From contig JALIGW010000029.1 of the NCBI GenBank assembly GCA_023053685.1, forward strand, positions 4,722,501 through 4,786,500: a stretch of DNA of 64,000 bases, given 5' to 3'. The stretch is from Diadophis punctatus similis (Eukaryota; Chordata; Lepidosauria; Squamata; Dipsadidae). The notes below the pieces were generated by a model. The model did not search any database. It saw nothing but the letters and a program-made list of their open reading frames with translations, and was not told the DNA's origin. The position numbers were made by a program, and so were the translations under genes. Positions 24,729-36,230 of the stretch are shown here, one piece after another; position 1 is the first letter of the stretch; every line of letters starts with the position of its first letter.

Positions 24729-25123
24729 CAGGTAGTCCACAACTTACAACCCCAATTGAGCCCAAAATTTATGTTGCTAAGAGAGACATTTGTTAAATGA
24801 GTTTTGCCCCATTTTATCACCTTTCTTGCCACAGTTGGTAAGTGAATCACTGCAGTTGTTAAGTTAGTAACACGGTTGTTAAGTGAACCTGGCTTCCTCA
24901 TTGACTTTGCTTGTCAGAAGGTCACAAAAGGTGATCACATGACCTCAAGACACTGCAACCATCATAAATATGAGTCAGATGCCAAGTGTGTGAATTTTGA
25001 TCATATGACCAAGGGGATGCTGCAATGGTTGTAAACATGGAAAACAGTCATAAATTATTTTTTCCAGTGCTGTTGTAACTTTGAGCAGTCACTAAAGAAC
25101 TGTTGTAAGTCAAGGACTACCTG
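24729..25123. repeat. CAGGTAGTCC-family MITE, 395 bp, TA target
   Basis: The termini are inverted: CAGGTAGTCCACAACTTAC on the left and GTAAGTCAAGGACTACCTG on the right. Both are flanked by TA. The interior has TGTTAAGTGA-like and CACATGACC repeats and no coding region. It is the best-preserved copy of this family in the window (others at 19142-19919, 54332-54542 and a fragment at 13717). Confidence 0.85.
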
Positions 25124-25449
25124 TATTCACATAGTCCTTTCTTTGTCATCTGGTCATGCAAGTCTAACATATCCTTGTTCTATAGGCTGATGTCTTTAAT
25201 TTCATACCAAAAATGATGTTTTTACAATTTGCTGCAAAGCTGAGAACAGTTTGCTCCATTGCACATTCTGTTCCAGGCAACTCCTGCCAGCTGAATAGAA
25301 CTATATTTTTAGCAAGGTGCTTTTCGCCATCAAAAAAAGCTTTTTACACATTGATCGTATCTTCTCAAACAACAAAAGCACCCTACTGAGCTTCAAATAA
25401 TTTGGAACAAATACAAACTTTTTCGTAAACTCATTCAGCACCAACTCAC

Positions 25450-26070
25450 ATGAACATGGGGCTACCCTCGAAGAGCATCCGGAGACTCCAACTGGTACAG
25501 AATGCAGCTGCGCGAGCGGTAGTGGGTGTGCCGAGATACACCCACGTAACACCTCTCCTTCGCCAGCTGCATTGGTTACCAATTAGTCTCCGGTCGCAAT
25601 TCAAGGTGTTGGTCGTTATCTTTAAAGCCCTACATGGCTCAGGGCCAGGTTACCTGCGGGACCGCATCCTACTACATACCTCCCTAAGACCGATTAGGTC
25701 CCACAGAGAGGGCCTCCTCCGGGTCCCGTCGGCTAAACAATGTCGATTGGCGGGGCCGCGGGGGAGGGCCTTCTCTGTGGGAGCCCCGTCCCTCTGGAAC
25801 CAATTACCACCAGAGATCCGGACCATCCCCACCCTGCTGGCCTTCCGTAAAGCCTTAAAAACATGGCTCTTCCGGCAGATGGGGTGAATAGGACAATCAG
25901 ATTCCCCCTGAATGTTGCGCTTACAATGTCTTTTTTTTAATTATATTTTTAATGTATGACTATTGTTTTTAAATGTACGCTTCTTATTTATGCTGTACGC
26001 CGCCCTGAGTCCCACGGGATTGGGCGGCCTATAAGAGCGTCTAATAAATAAATAAATAAATAAATAAACA
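25450..26070 (+). mobile_element. L2 LINE 3' end with intact C-terminal frame
   Basis: An uninterrupted 145-residue frame (25450-25887) gives the C-terminus of L2 ORF2: RRLQLVQNAAARAVVGVPR, LLRQLHWLPISLRSQF, GRAFSVGAPSLWNQLPPEI and LKTWLFRQ. The 3' UTR ends GTACGCCGCCCTGAGTC, GGGCGGCCTATAAG with an AATA tail. It is strongly 5'-truncated. The open frame and clean tail suggest a fairly young insertion. Confidence 0.88.
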
Positions 26071-26074
26071 TAAT

Positions 26075-27500
26075 TCTTGTTTTAATTTTGCATTTCAAAA
26101 ATTTGCAGCAAGTAGGCTGATGCTTTATCATGTAAATTACAATATTTTTTACTTTATGATCCTCCTCCCATTCGTTACCTAGAAAATTTTGTAGTACCAG
26201 CACCATTTTGTGACCTTCTTACCTAACTGATTGAATCAGTACTCATCAAACAAAAGAATCATAAGGCTCAGAAATATAACCGTCAGACGTTCCTGTTGTC
26301 ATCTTATTATTTTTCTTGGGAATGGGGGAAATGTGCTATAACTACTGCCTACATGTTACTCTTCCCTTGAGGGAAGTAGTCTTCTAACTCTTTGATTATA
26401 GGTGAACCTTTTTGAATGTTTAAAATTACCAATCTCCTTCTTAGAAATCTTGTGATCATACCTAGGTTTCTTCTTGCTTTACCTGTCATGTGAAGCTTCT
26501 GGCCAGCAAACTATCTCGATTTTGGCATCCTCTGACTTTCCTACAAGGAATTGTATTAGGTTTAAAGGTTAGATTATCTCCCACTCTGCATTCCCAAACA
26601 GATTCAAAAAGGTTAGATCAGTAGAGATTTTAAAACAAAACAAAACTAAACTAAACTAAATTTCGATAGATGTTTAGATGTCTATGGAGATTCTCAACCA
26701 TCCAGATCATGGTTGTCCCAAAGTTGTTTTTTTCTCACAAGACAACTGGACTTTCCTGGTGTTGTTTTTTTAATATTTCACTTCTCATCTAAGAAGCTTC
26801 TTCTGAACTGAAGCACCTTTGGGACAATAGATGTTTAGATTACATTTTTTTCAACAAAACATAATACTTTAGAAATGACCTTAATTGCATTTATGTTGTT
26901 GGAGGTGCAATAAAATTAAAGCTTTATTTAAATGCATTGTTGCATTTTGGTAAGAAGCAATTATTAATTGAAGTTTGAGATTTAATATTTTCAGATGTAT
27001 ATATTCTATCTGTATCACTTGGGAATTGACCTTTAGAAAAGAAATTCGATTTATAATCAAAAGATTTACTGTTCAGCATTAGAAAGACAAACATATAGCT
27101 CCACCTATCCAATGTTTTGCAGAATTGATACAGATCAACTATAAATGACTGTAATGAATCATGATTTCAATTTAGTTATACGTGTATATGTATAAATATG
27201 TGTCTTGTACATTTTTCTTTCTTTTTTCAGCTTTCTTCACCTTTATTATAATTTTATATATTTTGTATATTTTTTTCCAAATTAAAAAAGAAATATTGCT
27301 AAAAATCCACTGATTCAAAAAAAAAATCAGGGGAAAAAGAATAGGATTAAACCTGAGGTCTGAAATATAGATGTACAGGGTTTGACTCCTATGTTCTATG
27401 GTAGCCTTATCTTCTATGTATATTTGACTTCTTTTATAGCTACCATAAAAGTAATTTATTTAGCTGTACAGTGTCCCTAAATCTTCTGCAGTTAACTAGT
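26075..27500. other. AT-rich non-coding sequence
   Basis: No gene recognised. A stretch near 26690-26830 (two separated TTGGGACA/TGTCCCAAA words) is mildly palindromic. Nothing else is supported. Confidence 0.4.
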
Positions 27501-27640
<140 letters not shown>

Positions 27641-28229
27641 TCATTTATATTTCATATTTCTAGCCTGTCCATCTCCCTCAGGGAGATTAACTATTTCTGA
27701 AGAGAAGAATTTCATTGCTGAATTTTGTGTGAAGTCTGACAGTTCTACCAACATATAGTATATTTATTTCTCTTTCTTTCGTTTCATTAATTCATATTAT
27801 CATTTACTCCTCTTATATTCCAAGTTGTAATTTTCCATATGTCATAGCCATCAACAAATGGGCCAGAAAATATTGAACCTCACCACTTATTATGGGGTTT
27901 GGCTAATCAAAACTTCTGCTTAATGCTTTTTACTAAGATAGAAAGGATGTATGCTAAGTTACCAGCCTTACCAGTGCTACATGTAGCATTCCCTACTAAA
28001 AATAAGTACAGCACTGATCAATTTGGGCATATTTTAGCCAGTATATAACAAGAGCAATTAAAAGCCCAATTTTAATTATGATTAAGCTGTTCTATGCATA
28101 TTAGGACATCTGGGCTAGACTCCTTAGAACCCAATTAACTGCTGCCCACATCCCCATTCACTAGAATATATAACCAATGTACTGATACACATTCAGGAGG
28201 GATGAGTGCTGGGCAATAGTGTAAACAAT

Positions 28230-28790
28230 TGCCTTCCATTGAGGACCTATATACTGCACAAGACAGAATGAGGACTGTGAAAATATCTACAGACACCTCA
28301 CACCCTCACATGTCCACACACCTGGACATAAACTGTTTCAATTTCTATCTCAAAACGATGCCATAGGGCATTGCACGTCAGAACAAATAGACACACGGAC
28401 ATTTCTAACCCACCTCCCATTCCATCACTCTGCTAAACAACTAATTCCCACAACAGTGTCAAACTATCTAGTAAGGCTGTATTACTATTATTCTTCTCAT
28501 CTTTCCTATTACCTATTTCCTCATCTTCTTATGACTATAACTTTGTTGCTTGTATCTTACGATTTATATTGTTTTATTTAGTATCCTAGTATGATTTATG
28601 TTGATTGCTTATTTAGTATTCTATGACTATCACTAAATTGGTATCTTATGATTTATGATGAATGTATTTTTACGATGACTATGATCATGATTTATCATTT
28701 ACTGCTTGTATATACACTGAGAGCTTATGTACCGGAGAAAAAAATTCCTTGTGTCCAATCACACTTGACCAATAAAGAATTCCATTCCAT
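28230..28790 (+). mobile_element. Snake-type CR1 LINE 3' end
   Basis: The same family as at 5560-5898. It contains CTCTGCTAAACAACTAATTC, the CTTATGACTATAACTTTGTTG block, ACACTGAGAGCTTATG, and CCAATCACACTTGACCAATA before an ATTCC tail. The ORF end is decayed. Confidence 0.75.
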
Positions 28791-28850
28791 TCCATTCCAT
28801 TCCATTCTATTTATTTCTATTTCTATTTCTATTATTTCTATTTCTATTTT
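28779..28850 (+). repeat. (ATTCC)n / (ATTTCT)n tail
   Basis: Short ATTCC then TATTTC units at the CR1 end. Confidence 0.9.
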
Positions 28851-30590
28851 GCAATGAAAGAGGTGGAGAAAATTTCACAACTGCATCAGGTTGTAAAATT
28901 GTAATTAATGTCAGTCTTCCTGGCTGGGAATAATAATGAGCTCCTCTTTGAGGCAGATGGGCGATTTAGAAATTAAAAAATAATTTAATTTAATTTAATT
29001 AATTAATTAATTAAATTAAATTAATGGAATTCAACTTCAACACACCGGACAAAGCCTTAGCTTTGGAAAGGATGGTATTTTGGTTAAATATGTTTAGATG
29101 GGCTACATCAGTATATCTGCATAACAGATTGATCCACAAATGAAGAAATCACACTTTAGTCTACTGTGATGATATGAACTCACAGAATTGAATAATAAGC
29201 CTAAAGTTAAGTGTGTTATATAAACCCAGAAAATTGAATTGAATGAACCACAGGTAAATTGGTCATTAATAAATGTTATCTACACATAGCCACTCTCACA
29301 AATTTCCAAAAGCTGATTGGAATTTTTTATAGATTTTTGGATGGTTTCCCATAGATTGGCAAGAGTTTCAAATAATAAAAAATGATTTATTCCACCTAAT
29401 TTGGCTCCAGGAATCCCAGAGTCTTCCAAAAGCCCTACTTGAGCCAAATATGTGGATTTTTTATTTAATTTGGAAGATTTTAAGGGGGGTTTAAGGGGTA
29501 AAGTGGTACCGTTAAGTCCTTTGAACATTAAAAACACCAATTTCACAGCATGAAACTCCTGAAACCCCACCCAAAATTGGTCCTGTCCCCACTCACCTTC
29601 AAAGTGCAGTCTTCAACATACCAAATCAAAGTCTGGTATAGATCTAGAGCTGCAAGAAATTAAACATCATACATATACTCACTCATGGTTCAGTGTTCTC
29701 TCATCACTCTGGCTTTGGCAAACACCGGAGTAACTTTCCAGTGGGAGAGAAGAAAAGAAACCCCATCTCTCCAATAAACAAGAAGCATCTCCATAGTTTA
29801 ATAAATGCAAATCAAATGCAGCAAAGATAATTGATCAAGGTACTGGCATTTGATTATGGACAAATGAAAATACAGAAATTTGCCTCATAGATGGGTAGTA
29901 CAGAGTGTCTCCAGGTCTTTTAGTTTGAATAATATAAATACAAAGTGTTCCATCTGGTTTGCTAATAGTTTATGTTTTATGAGGCAATACCCTATTACTT
30001 AGATGTAAATACAATGTGTCCCAACTAGTTTGTTGACAGGCTAGATTTTCTGAAGAAATGTGTTACTACTTCATGCAAGATCCTGGTTCTCAATAGTGTT
30101 TTGGCTACTAATGTTTTGGTTCCCCTAGTTTGTGGTCAGTTGAGGTCATTCTTTAAGGAGAGTGCCTGAGGGTTGACCTGGAGTACTTCTATACACTGAA
30201 CAAATCATTTGTTTTCTTGAACATCACATAACTGCTGCTGACACTGCAGTTTGAACTGAAATATCAGTATGGTCTCTATGTATGCGCTTTCTCTGACAAA
30301 TTTTTTTCAATTAAAATCTAGCTATTCCTCTAGTTATTTTTAGTTAAAAACTACTTTATTTGTAAAACTATTACTTTTCAACTACTACCAGCTTCTAGTA
30401 TTGTTCTGGTTACCTTTCAACTTGCTGAAGAAAAAAAATAGAAGTTTACTTCTGCAAAAATAAAAGCAGCTTGGAGGAAAGAGAGTTTATAGCGAAGATT
30501 AGCATATCCTCTAACTTTAAAGGTTCTGTTGGGCTTTCTTTCTCAGGGAAAAGGAGAATAACGGGTGCCCCAAAATGTGGGTAAAGTATA
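28851..30590. other. Unassigned sequence with a small (TTAAT)n patch
   Basis: An AATTT/TTAA repeat occurs at 28977-29025. A 96-residue minus-strand frame at 29570-29280 has no recognised family. The rest is AT-rich without identifiable features. Confidence 0.35.
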
Positions 30591-30599
30591 GCTGAGAAC

Positions 30600-31135
30600 A
30601 AGTTTTTCCCAACACCAAATTTTAAAAGCATGCTGTGCTGCTTCTTCAACATCCAATATTCACCTCCATAGAGTGTCTGCGCTCTTCTGATCTTTGTAGG
30701 TGTAGACACATCACAGCATATGAATTCAAGATCTTCATGGCTATTTTATCAAGCGTTAGTCTATGGCAAAATTGTTGTATGCTTGTTCCTTTACTGTTGA
30801 CTTTGTAGATTTTAAAAGGCAGAAGCTATCTAACACCTACATATGTTTTCAGTTCTAGGGTTGACAGCTGTACCTTTTGTCATTAGTTTGGTTTTCTTTA
30901 TATTTAATTTTAGTGCTACTTTTATGATGTCTTTGACTTTTATTTCTAGAGATTGCAGATTATTTGCATTTTTGGCTATCAGGGTTATTACCATAGCACA
31001 GATTGTTGATGTTTTGATGTTTCTTCTTCCAGTTTTAGAACCATGCTCATCTTCATGTAATCTTACTTCCCTTAATATATATTCAGAATATAGGTGAAAT
31101 AAATAAATGGAGCGTACACAGTTCTGTCTCACTCC
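30600..31135 (-). mobile_element. Bov-B (RTE) reverse transcriptase fragment
   Basis: On the minus strand the translation follows the Bov-B RT order: KGVRQNC, LFHLYSEYILREV, a decayed YADD region (GRRNIKTSTICAMVITLIAK), LKLNIKKTKLMTKG, and after a shift PTKIRRAQTLYGGEYWMLKK. Several stops. Recognition of the family is good. Confidence 0.72.
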
Positions 31136-31139
31136 TTTG

Positions 31140-32008
31140 CCAACCTGCAGCCCACCTGTTTTCCCATATTCTGCCCATACTGTGGCTTCCTCACCTGCCT
31201 ATAGGTTTCATGTGAGGACAGTGAGATGTTCTAGGATTATTATTTTGTATGCATAATTCATAGTTTGACATGATTAACATAGTTGAAGGCATTTCTATAA
31301 TTGATGGTTCATCACTGTTTTACTCTAGGATATTTTTTCGTTTCCTATTCCTTGACAGGAGCTGTTTTCTGTGAGGTGGATTTCTAATGTGAAGCTTTTG
31401 AATTCCAATTAATCATGAAGTGCAACCCTACCATGTATGATCTAAATCAAAATAATGCATTTTACACCCACTGTGTATTAATTGGTTTATTGATATATAT
31501 TATTAGCAGCTCTTGTGAATAGGCATTGAAAATTATGTATAAAATTAAACTTGCCAAGGTTTTTATTCTGCATATTTCAATTTATTCTAATCTCATTTCA
31601 GTGTCCACATTGTCCCTCTATACTACACCTATGCACGCATACAGTACTGCCATGTTAATGCATTTGATGAACTGGATCATAGTCCACAACAGCTTGTGCT
31701 ATACTGTAATAAAGAAGCAAGTAAGGGGTGATGGTTAACAATTGACTAAAAACAACTGGATTAAAATTGACCCATGTATTCTGTGTCCCTCAGACCCAGA
31801 AGTTCAATGGGTAACTTTTTGGCCAGTTATTCTTTCAGTCCAATTTATTGCATAGAATTATTTCAGGAAAAAGCAGTAGGAAGGAGGATTTTTGTAGGCT
31901 ATCTTAATTCCTGAATGAAAGGTAGGATATAAATCTAATACTCACTACAAATGTCTTCAAAAGAGTAAATACAACTTATTTTCTGGAAATAAATTTATAG
32001 GGCAGATG
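31140..32008. other. Non-coding flank of the copia element
   Basis: AT-rich and without recognisable genes. It forms the left flank of the LTR retrotransposon. Confidence 0.4.
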
Positions 32009-32219
32009 TGTCAGAGTTACGCAATAAATCAGAAGCTTCAGAAGATAACTGCATTTTGCTGATTCAAATAACTTCTTTATAAGTAGAATAAAACATTTAC
32101 AATACCACACTTTGTTTCACCACATGTTGAGATGTTTTCATAGCAAGCTTTAATGGTGGACAGACTAAACCACACCCTTCTTCTTGCTAAGTTTCTGGAC
32201 ATGCTCAATTAACACTTCA
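32009..32219 (-). repeat. 3' LTR of the copia element
   Basis: 211 bp with TG...CA ends. Read on the minus strand it contains TTATAAAG as a possible TATA box (about 32076-32083). It abuts coding sequence with no polypurine tract. Confidence 0.95.
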
Positions 32220-33255
32220 TAGATGTGAACACTTCATGATCGCCCATGGATTTCATCTCTTTATCCATGGCTTCCTTCCACTTTTCTTGTTCAACTTTTG
32301 GTAATGCCAATACTTCCTTATAGTTTCTTGGCTCATACCACACATTACACACTTTAACTTTACTGGCAGAATACCTGTCTGGCGGAACCCCTCTGTTCCT
32401 ACGCTCTGACCTACGTGGCATTGCCTGTTCTTGTGTTTCAAGCTTTTCTGGCTTCATATCTTGTTCAGACTCTCCTCCCTGAACATTGACACCTTCAGTA
32501 AATGATTCACCATCATTACATGAGTTATTGTCACTAAGTGGATCACCGTCGCTAAGTGGATCACCGTCACTAAGTGAGACATTTTCAGAATTTGCATCAA
32601 TTCTGTTCCAATTTTGTTCTGCAAAATTAGCAGACCTTGAAATCACTATCCTTTTACTTCCATCGCTAAAGCGATACCCTTTTGAGCCTGGCTCATAGCC
32701 CACAAATCTGAGCTTTCTAGCCTTTTGTTGTCCCTTTCTTCTGATTGCCTTTGGAATATGTACCCATGCAGTACCAAATATTTTTAAATGTGCTAAAGAA
32801 GGCTTTCTCCCATATAGCATTGCATATGGAGTATTATTAATGGATGAACTCCACAACCTATTTACTAAATAAATGGCAGTCAGTATGGCTTCACCCCAAT
32901 ATGACCTGCTCATACCAGAATCCTCCAGTAATGAGTCTTTCATTGTTTGCAAAACACCATTCCTCTTTTCAGCCACTCCGTTCTCTCCCGGTGTGTAAGG
33001 ATTTGTGCGCCTGTGTCTTATTCCCAATTGTCTCAACCATTGTTGAAAATTTGTTGACATAAATTCAGAACCTCTGTCAGTTTGCAACTGACATACCTGT
33101 TGTTTATACCTTCTCTCTACAAAACTTAACCATTGCTTAAATTGCTGTAGCACCTGTTTTACTCTTAAGTAAGTAGCAAAACCCAAACCTGCTGTAGTCA
33201 TCCACAATGACCAGCGCATACTTTGCTCCTCCCAAACTGGCTTGCATAGGCCCAA
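32209..33255 (-). pseudogene. Copia pol: integrase core to start of the lost RT
   Basis: The frame carries the second and third catalytic acids of the integrase: LQTDRGSEF and, 35-40 residues on, PYTPGENGVAEKRNG. The C-terminal GKKP-like region follows (YGRKPSLAHLKIFG). A linker with repeated LSDGDP units (18 bp DNA repeat at 32531-32578) precedes the beginning of the RT domain, where EEKWKEAMDKEMKSM matches the usual WxxAMxxEMxAL start. The frame then stops in the LTR. Its N-terminal residues before about residue 40 are out of frame, because a shift near 33165 separates it from the upstream frame. Confidence 0.88.
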
Positions 33256-34303
33256 TTAAATCAGCATGCACCAGTTCTAGAGCTTTTGTGGTTTGTCTTG
33301 TGCTAAACTTGCTCACTGGGAATGCTTTGGATTTCGATGCTTTGCATACTGCACAATCCAAATATGCCTTACATCCCTTCAAATCTAATCCTTCTGCAAA
33401 TTCTTTCATTTGTTGAACAACCTTAAAATTAGCATGACCAAGTCGTCTGTGCAGAAGATGAACACACGAATTGTGTTCTGTTACATTTTTAAATATCTGG
33501 GAACAATGTGGGACCTTTTGTCCCTGCAATACATAAAGATTATCCTCTTTTATGCCCTGTGCACAAACATTCCCATTTCTTTGGATGATACACTTCCCAT
33601 TAACAAATGTGGTTTCATAACCTTGCTTGTCTAAACTAGACACACTTAACAAATTATGCTCCATTTCAGGTACACATAACACATCAGTAAACCTGGAGTC
33701 CAAATATGGAATTTGCACATCGCCTCTTCCAATGATTTTAGCCTTTTGACCATTGGCTAAGGCCACTTCTTCATTGTTTCCTGGAAAAAATCTGGAAAAT
33801 AAGTCAGAATTATTAACAATTGTTTGACTAGCCCCACTGTCAATCAACCATTTGTCTCTATTGTTATTATAACAAACTTTTGCAACTGCAATCTGTCCTT
33901 GCAAATAATGTCTCTTGTCTTGCACATTTCTTCTCTGTGCATAGCTTTTCTGCAGATGATTTGTCTCTCCACAAATGAAACATGCTTTTTTAACTTGCTT
34001 GCAGAATTGTTGCTGTGTAACTTGATCTCTCCTGCCTCTGCTCTCCTCTTGTCTGCAGACACCTCGGCTGTTGCTAGAGATAGGCAGCCTGTGGAAAATT
34101 TTGCTGGAGACTTGCTGTAAGTTTCCACTGTACTCCTTGTTGGGCCCCCGCCTGTGGAATTTTCCATCAGCATGGCTGAAAAGCCTTTTCTCATATTCAT
34201 TCAATAAACACAATTTCAAAGCCTCCAAATTCAAATCTGCTTTTGGCTTACTTTCAAAAATAGCTGATACAGTCTCCCAGCTCTGATCCAAACTATTTAA
34301 CAC
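33137..34303 (-). pseudogene. Copia gag C-terminus, protease, GAG-pre-integrase, integrase start
   Basis: The frame enters in the second half of the gag domain (LNSLDQSWETV). A zinc knuckle follows in which the CX2CX4HX4C pattern has tyrosine in place of the last cysteine. Then comes the protease active site WLIDSGASQT, an HHCC zinc-binding stretch (HLLHRRLGHANF ... CAVCKASK), and the integrase start with the first catalytic aspartate in HADLIGPM and VIVDDYSRFG. It ends at a stop after LLKSKTG, where a frameshift moves the integrase into the next frame. Confidence 0.9.
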
Positions 34304-34745
34304 TAATAAAACTTTTTTGGGACTCTGAAAACTTTACTCCACGTTGCTCCAATTCTAGAAAATTAGACTGCATTTTCATTAAATGATCTTCCATAGAATC
34401 TCCTGTCTGCAAACTCATTCTGAAAAGCTTTCTTGAAAGTTGGACCACATTACACGCAGAAACATTGACATGTACTGCTTTCAATTTCTGCCATATTTCT
34501 TTTGCAGACTTTAATTCAGCTACATTTAAGAATTGATCATCCCCCAGACTTAAAAGAAGATAAGCCATAGCTTTGTCATGAGCCTTTTGATCTGCTGCTC
34601 CAAGCACACCTTGTGGGGGGTCTGCTACAATGTCCCATAATTCTTTTGCTTTCAAAAAACATTCCATTTTTGCAGCCCAAATTAAATAATTTTTCTTCCC
34701 CAATTTGGGTATTGGACTGTCTTTAAATTCCATAGCAGCAGCCAT
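34293..34745 (-). pseudogene. Copia gag N-terminal part
   Basis: A 150-residue frame starts at the ATG at 34745, about 115 bases inside the 5' LTR. It begins with LGKKNYLIWAAKMECFL-like sequence typical of copia gag and continues with DKAMAYLLLSLGD, AKEIWQKLKAV and GDSMEDHLMKMQ. A one-base change in a six-A run at about 34315 shifts the frame inside the gag domain, so the break is decay rather than a programmed frameshift. Confidence 0.88.
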
Positions 34746-34847
34746 CCTGCTTTATTTTTCTTGTCTGCCTGTTCCTTTAACAACAAAGACAGCTTCTTAT
34801 CAGCTTTAAATTACAATGCAGTTTTAACTTTACTTCTTGAGCGATTC

Positions 34848-34861
34848 CTGGGCCCATAACC
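34848..34861 (-). promoter_or_regulatory. Primer binding site matching initiator tRNA-Met anticodon arm
   Basis: The 14 bases directly inside the 5' LTR read CTGGGCCCATAACC on the plus strand. This equals positions 27-40 of vertebrate initiator tRNA-Met (anticodon stem-loop, anticodon CAT), so the element RNA is complementary to it. Drosophila copia uses the same region, primed by a 5' half-tRNA ending at nucleotide 39. Priming from the intact tRNA 3' end is not supported. Confidence 0.85.
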
Positions 34862-35072
34862 TGTCAGAGTTACGCAATAAATCAGAAGCTTCAGAAGATA
34901 ACTGCATTTTGCTGATTCAAATAACTTCTTTATAAGTAGAATAAAACATTTACAATACCACACTTTGTTTCACCACATGTTGAGATGTTTTCATAGCAAG
35001 CTTTAATGGTGGACAGACTAAACCACACCCTTCTTCTTGCTAAGTTTCTGGACATGCTCAATTAACACTTCA
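34862..35072 (-). repeat. 5' LTR of the copia element
   Basis: 211 bp, no difference seen from the 3' LTR over the full length. Confidence 0.95.
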
Positions 35073-35440
35073 GCCCGATTGGCTGACTCAATCACATGGC
35101 TCTCCCAGTCATGAATATTCCAACAAGATGTTGTTAAGCAGAGACTTTTCTGTAAATTTAAATCTGAAGTGATCCTTACACACTTGTTTTACAGGTCTGT
35201 TCCCTAAAGGTGGGCCACAAATGCAAACATATTTTTTTAAAGGTAATAGTAATAAGCAGCCACCGACAGGGAATAACAGTCCCGCGACTCTATTCCTTCC
35301 ACGCATAAAGTAGACCAAATAAGTCCGCTGCGTTTACATGCAAAGTCCTACTGCTGTGTCAGAGGTTTGCATTTCAAAGAAAGGTTTCTGTGCAGAGGCG
35401 GTAAACCACAAAAACAGGCTGGGGTGTTCGTGGTTGTCAC
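35073..35440. other. Flank between the copia element and the CpG-rich block
   Basis: Unique-looking sequence without genes. CpG density rises toward 35440. Confidence 0.4.
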
Positions 35441-36230
35441 GGATCTTCTTCGCGTGTACATTCGTCCTACGGGAGCTTCTCCGTTAATTTACCGAAATAC
35501 GAACGAACAACCCGCCACAGAGCAGAAGGGACGTCCGTAGCAAAAACCCAGGGGGGAGTTCGGTGGGGAGGCACTCAAGTCAGGGGCGAGGGGGGTGGGG
35601 GAAAGGAGTGGTCGAGAGGAGCCCTGCGTCCAATGAAAAGGCGAAGACTTAACGGGCAGCCAATCTGAGCCGCGCGCAGCGGATCCCGCAGGCTCCATTC
35701 AAGAATCTCAAGTATTCAAGATGGACGGAGCGGAATGCGGAGAGAGAGAGAGAGAGACGCGGGAGCTGTTTAGTGCCCGCCACTTTCTTGTCCGGGCAAA
35801 GCGGGGGGGAAAACGCCAAAGTTTTTACCTCCACCGTGGGGCCATGCGAGAGACGAGGAGAAGCCACAGAGCTGCCGAAAGGGTAAAGATGGCCTCGCTC
35901 CCGGGCACAAAGGGGTTGTCCCTCCAACACAGGCAAAGGCGCTTCGCCCGATTCTGCTTCCCTTTCACAAACGTGTTTCAAGCGCAGGTTTGATCCAGAG
36001 AGCTTACATTTTTTTGTTCAGTCTAAGGAGAGAGAGAGAGAGAAAGCGGGAGAAGGCTGCTGGAGACCCGGGGAGGGGGCGACCGACTGGGCGCTTCGGA
36101 TACCGGTCAGCCCCATGGACGACGCCCTGAACTAGAAGAGGTGTGAGGAATGGCCGAAAATACGGAGAAGGGCTTTTCCCACCCCTCTCCAACAGTTCCT
36201 GCCTTTGGTTATAACTGGGAGAAGGGATGA
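35440..36230 (+). promoter_or_regulatory. CpG-rich promoter-like block with two CCAAT boxes
   Basis: CpG dinucleotides are dense here, unlike the AT-rich surroundings. Two CCAAT boxes on the plus strand lie at 35630-35634 and 35660-35664, followed by GC-rich sequence and (GA)n tracts near 35745 and 36028. This arrangement suggests transcription to the right starting near 35.70-35.76 kb, toward the miR-130a hairpin 8 kb downstream. The 90-residue frame from 35721 has no recognised homology. The link to the microRNA primary transcript is inferred from position and strand. Confidence 0.6.

Larger units (their letters stand above)
32009..35072 (-). mobile_element. Ty1/copia LTR retrotransposon, internally deleted
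   Basis: Two direct 211 bp LTRs (32009-32219 and 34862-35072), identical as far as can be read and with TG...CA ends, bound a 2.64 kb interior on the minus strand. The domain order is gag (UBN2-type), a zinc knuckle with its last cysteine lost, an aspartic protease with DSGAS, a GAG-pre-integrase HHCC region and an integrase core. That is the copia order, with integrase before reverse transcriptase. Reverse transcriptase and RNase H are absent: coding sequence runs directly into the 3' LTR. At least two frameshifts break the frame. No matching target duplication is seen (AGATG before, GCCCG after). Copia elements are scarce in vertebrates. Confidence 0.93.

Noticed and set aside
34293..34330. 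Programmed +1 frameshift between gag and pol of the copia element
   Set aside because: The shift is at a six-A run inside the gag domain itself, not after it, and another frameshift occurs in integrase. Decay explains both.
35721..35993. 90-residue frame in the CpG block as a protein-coding first exon
   Set aside because: Highly basic, low-complexity beginning and no recognised domain. CpG-rich DNA often keeps frames open. It is possible but unsupported.
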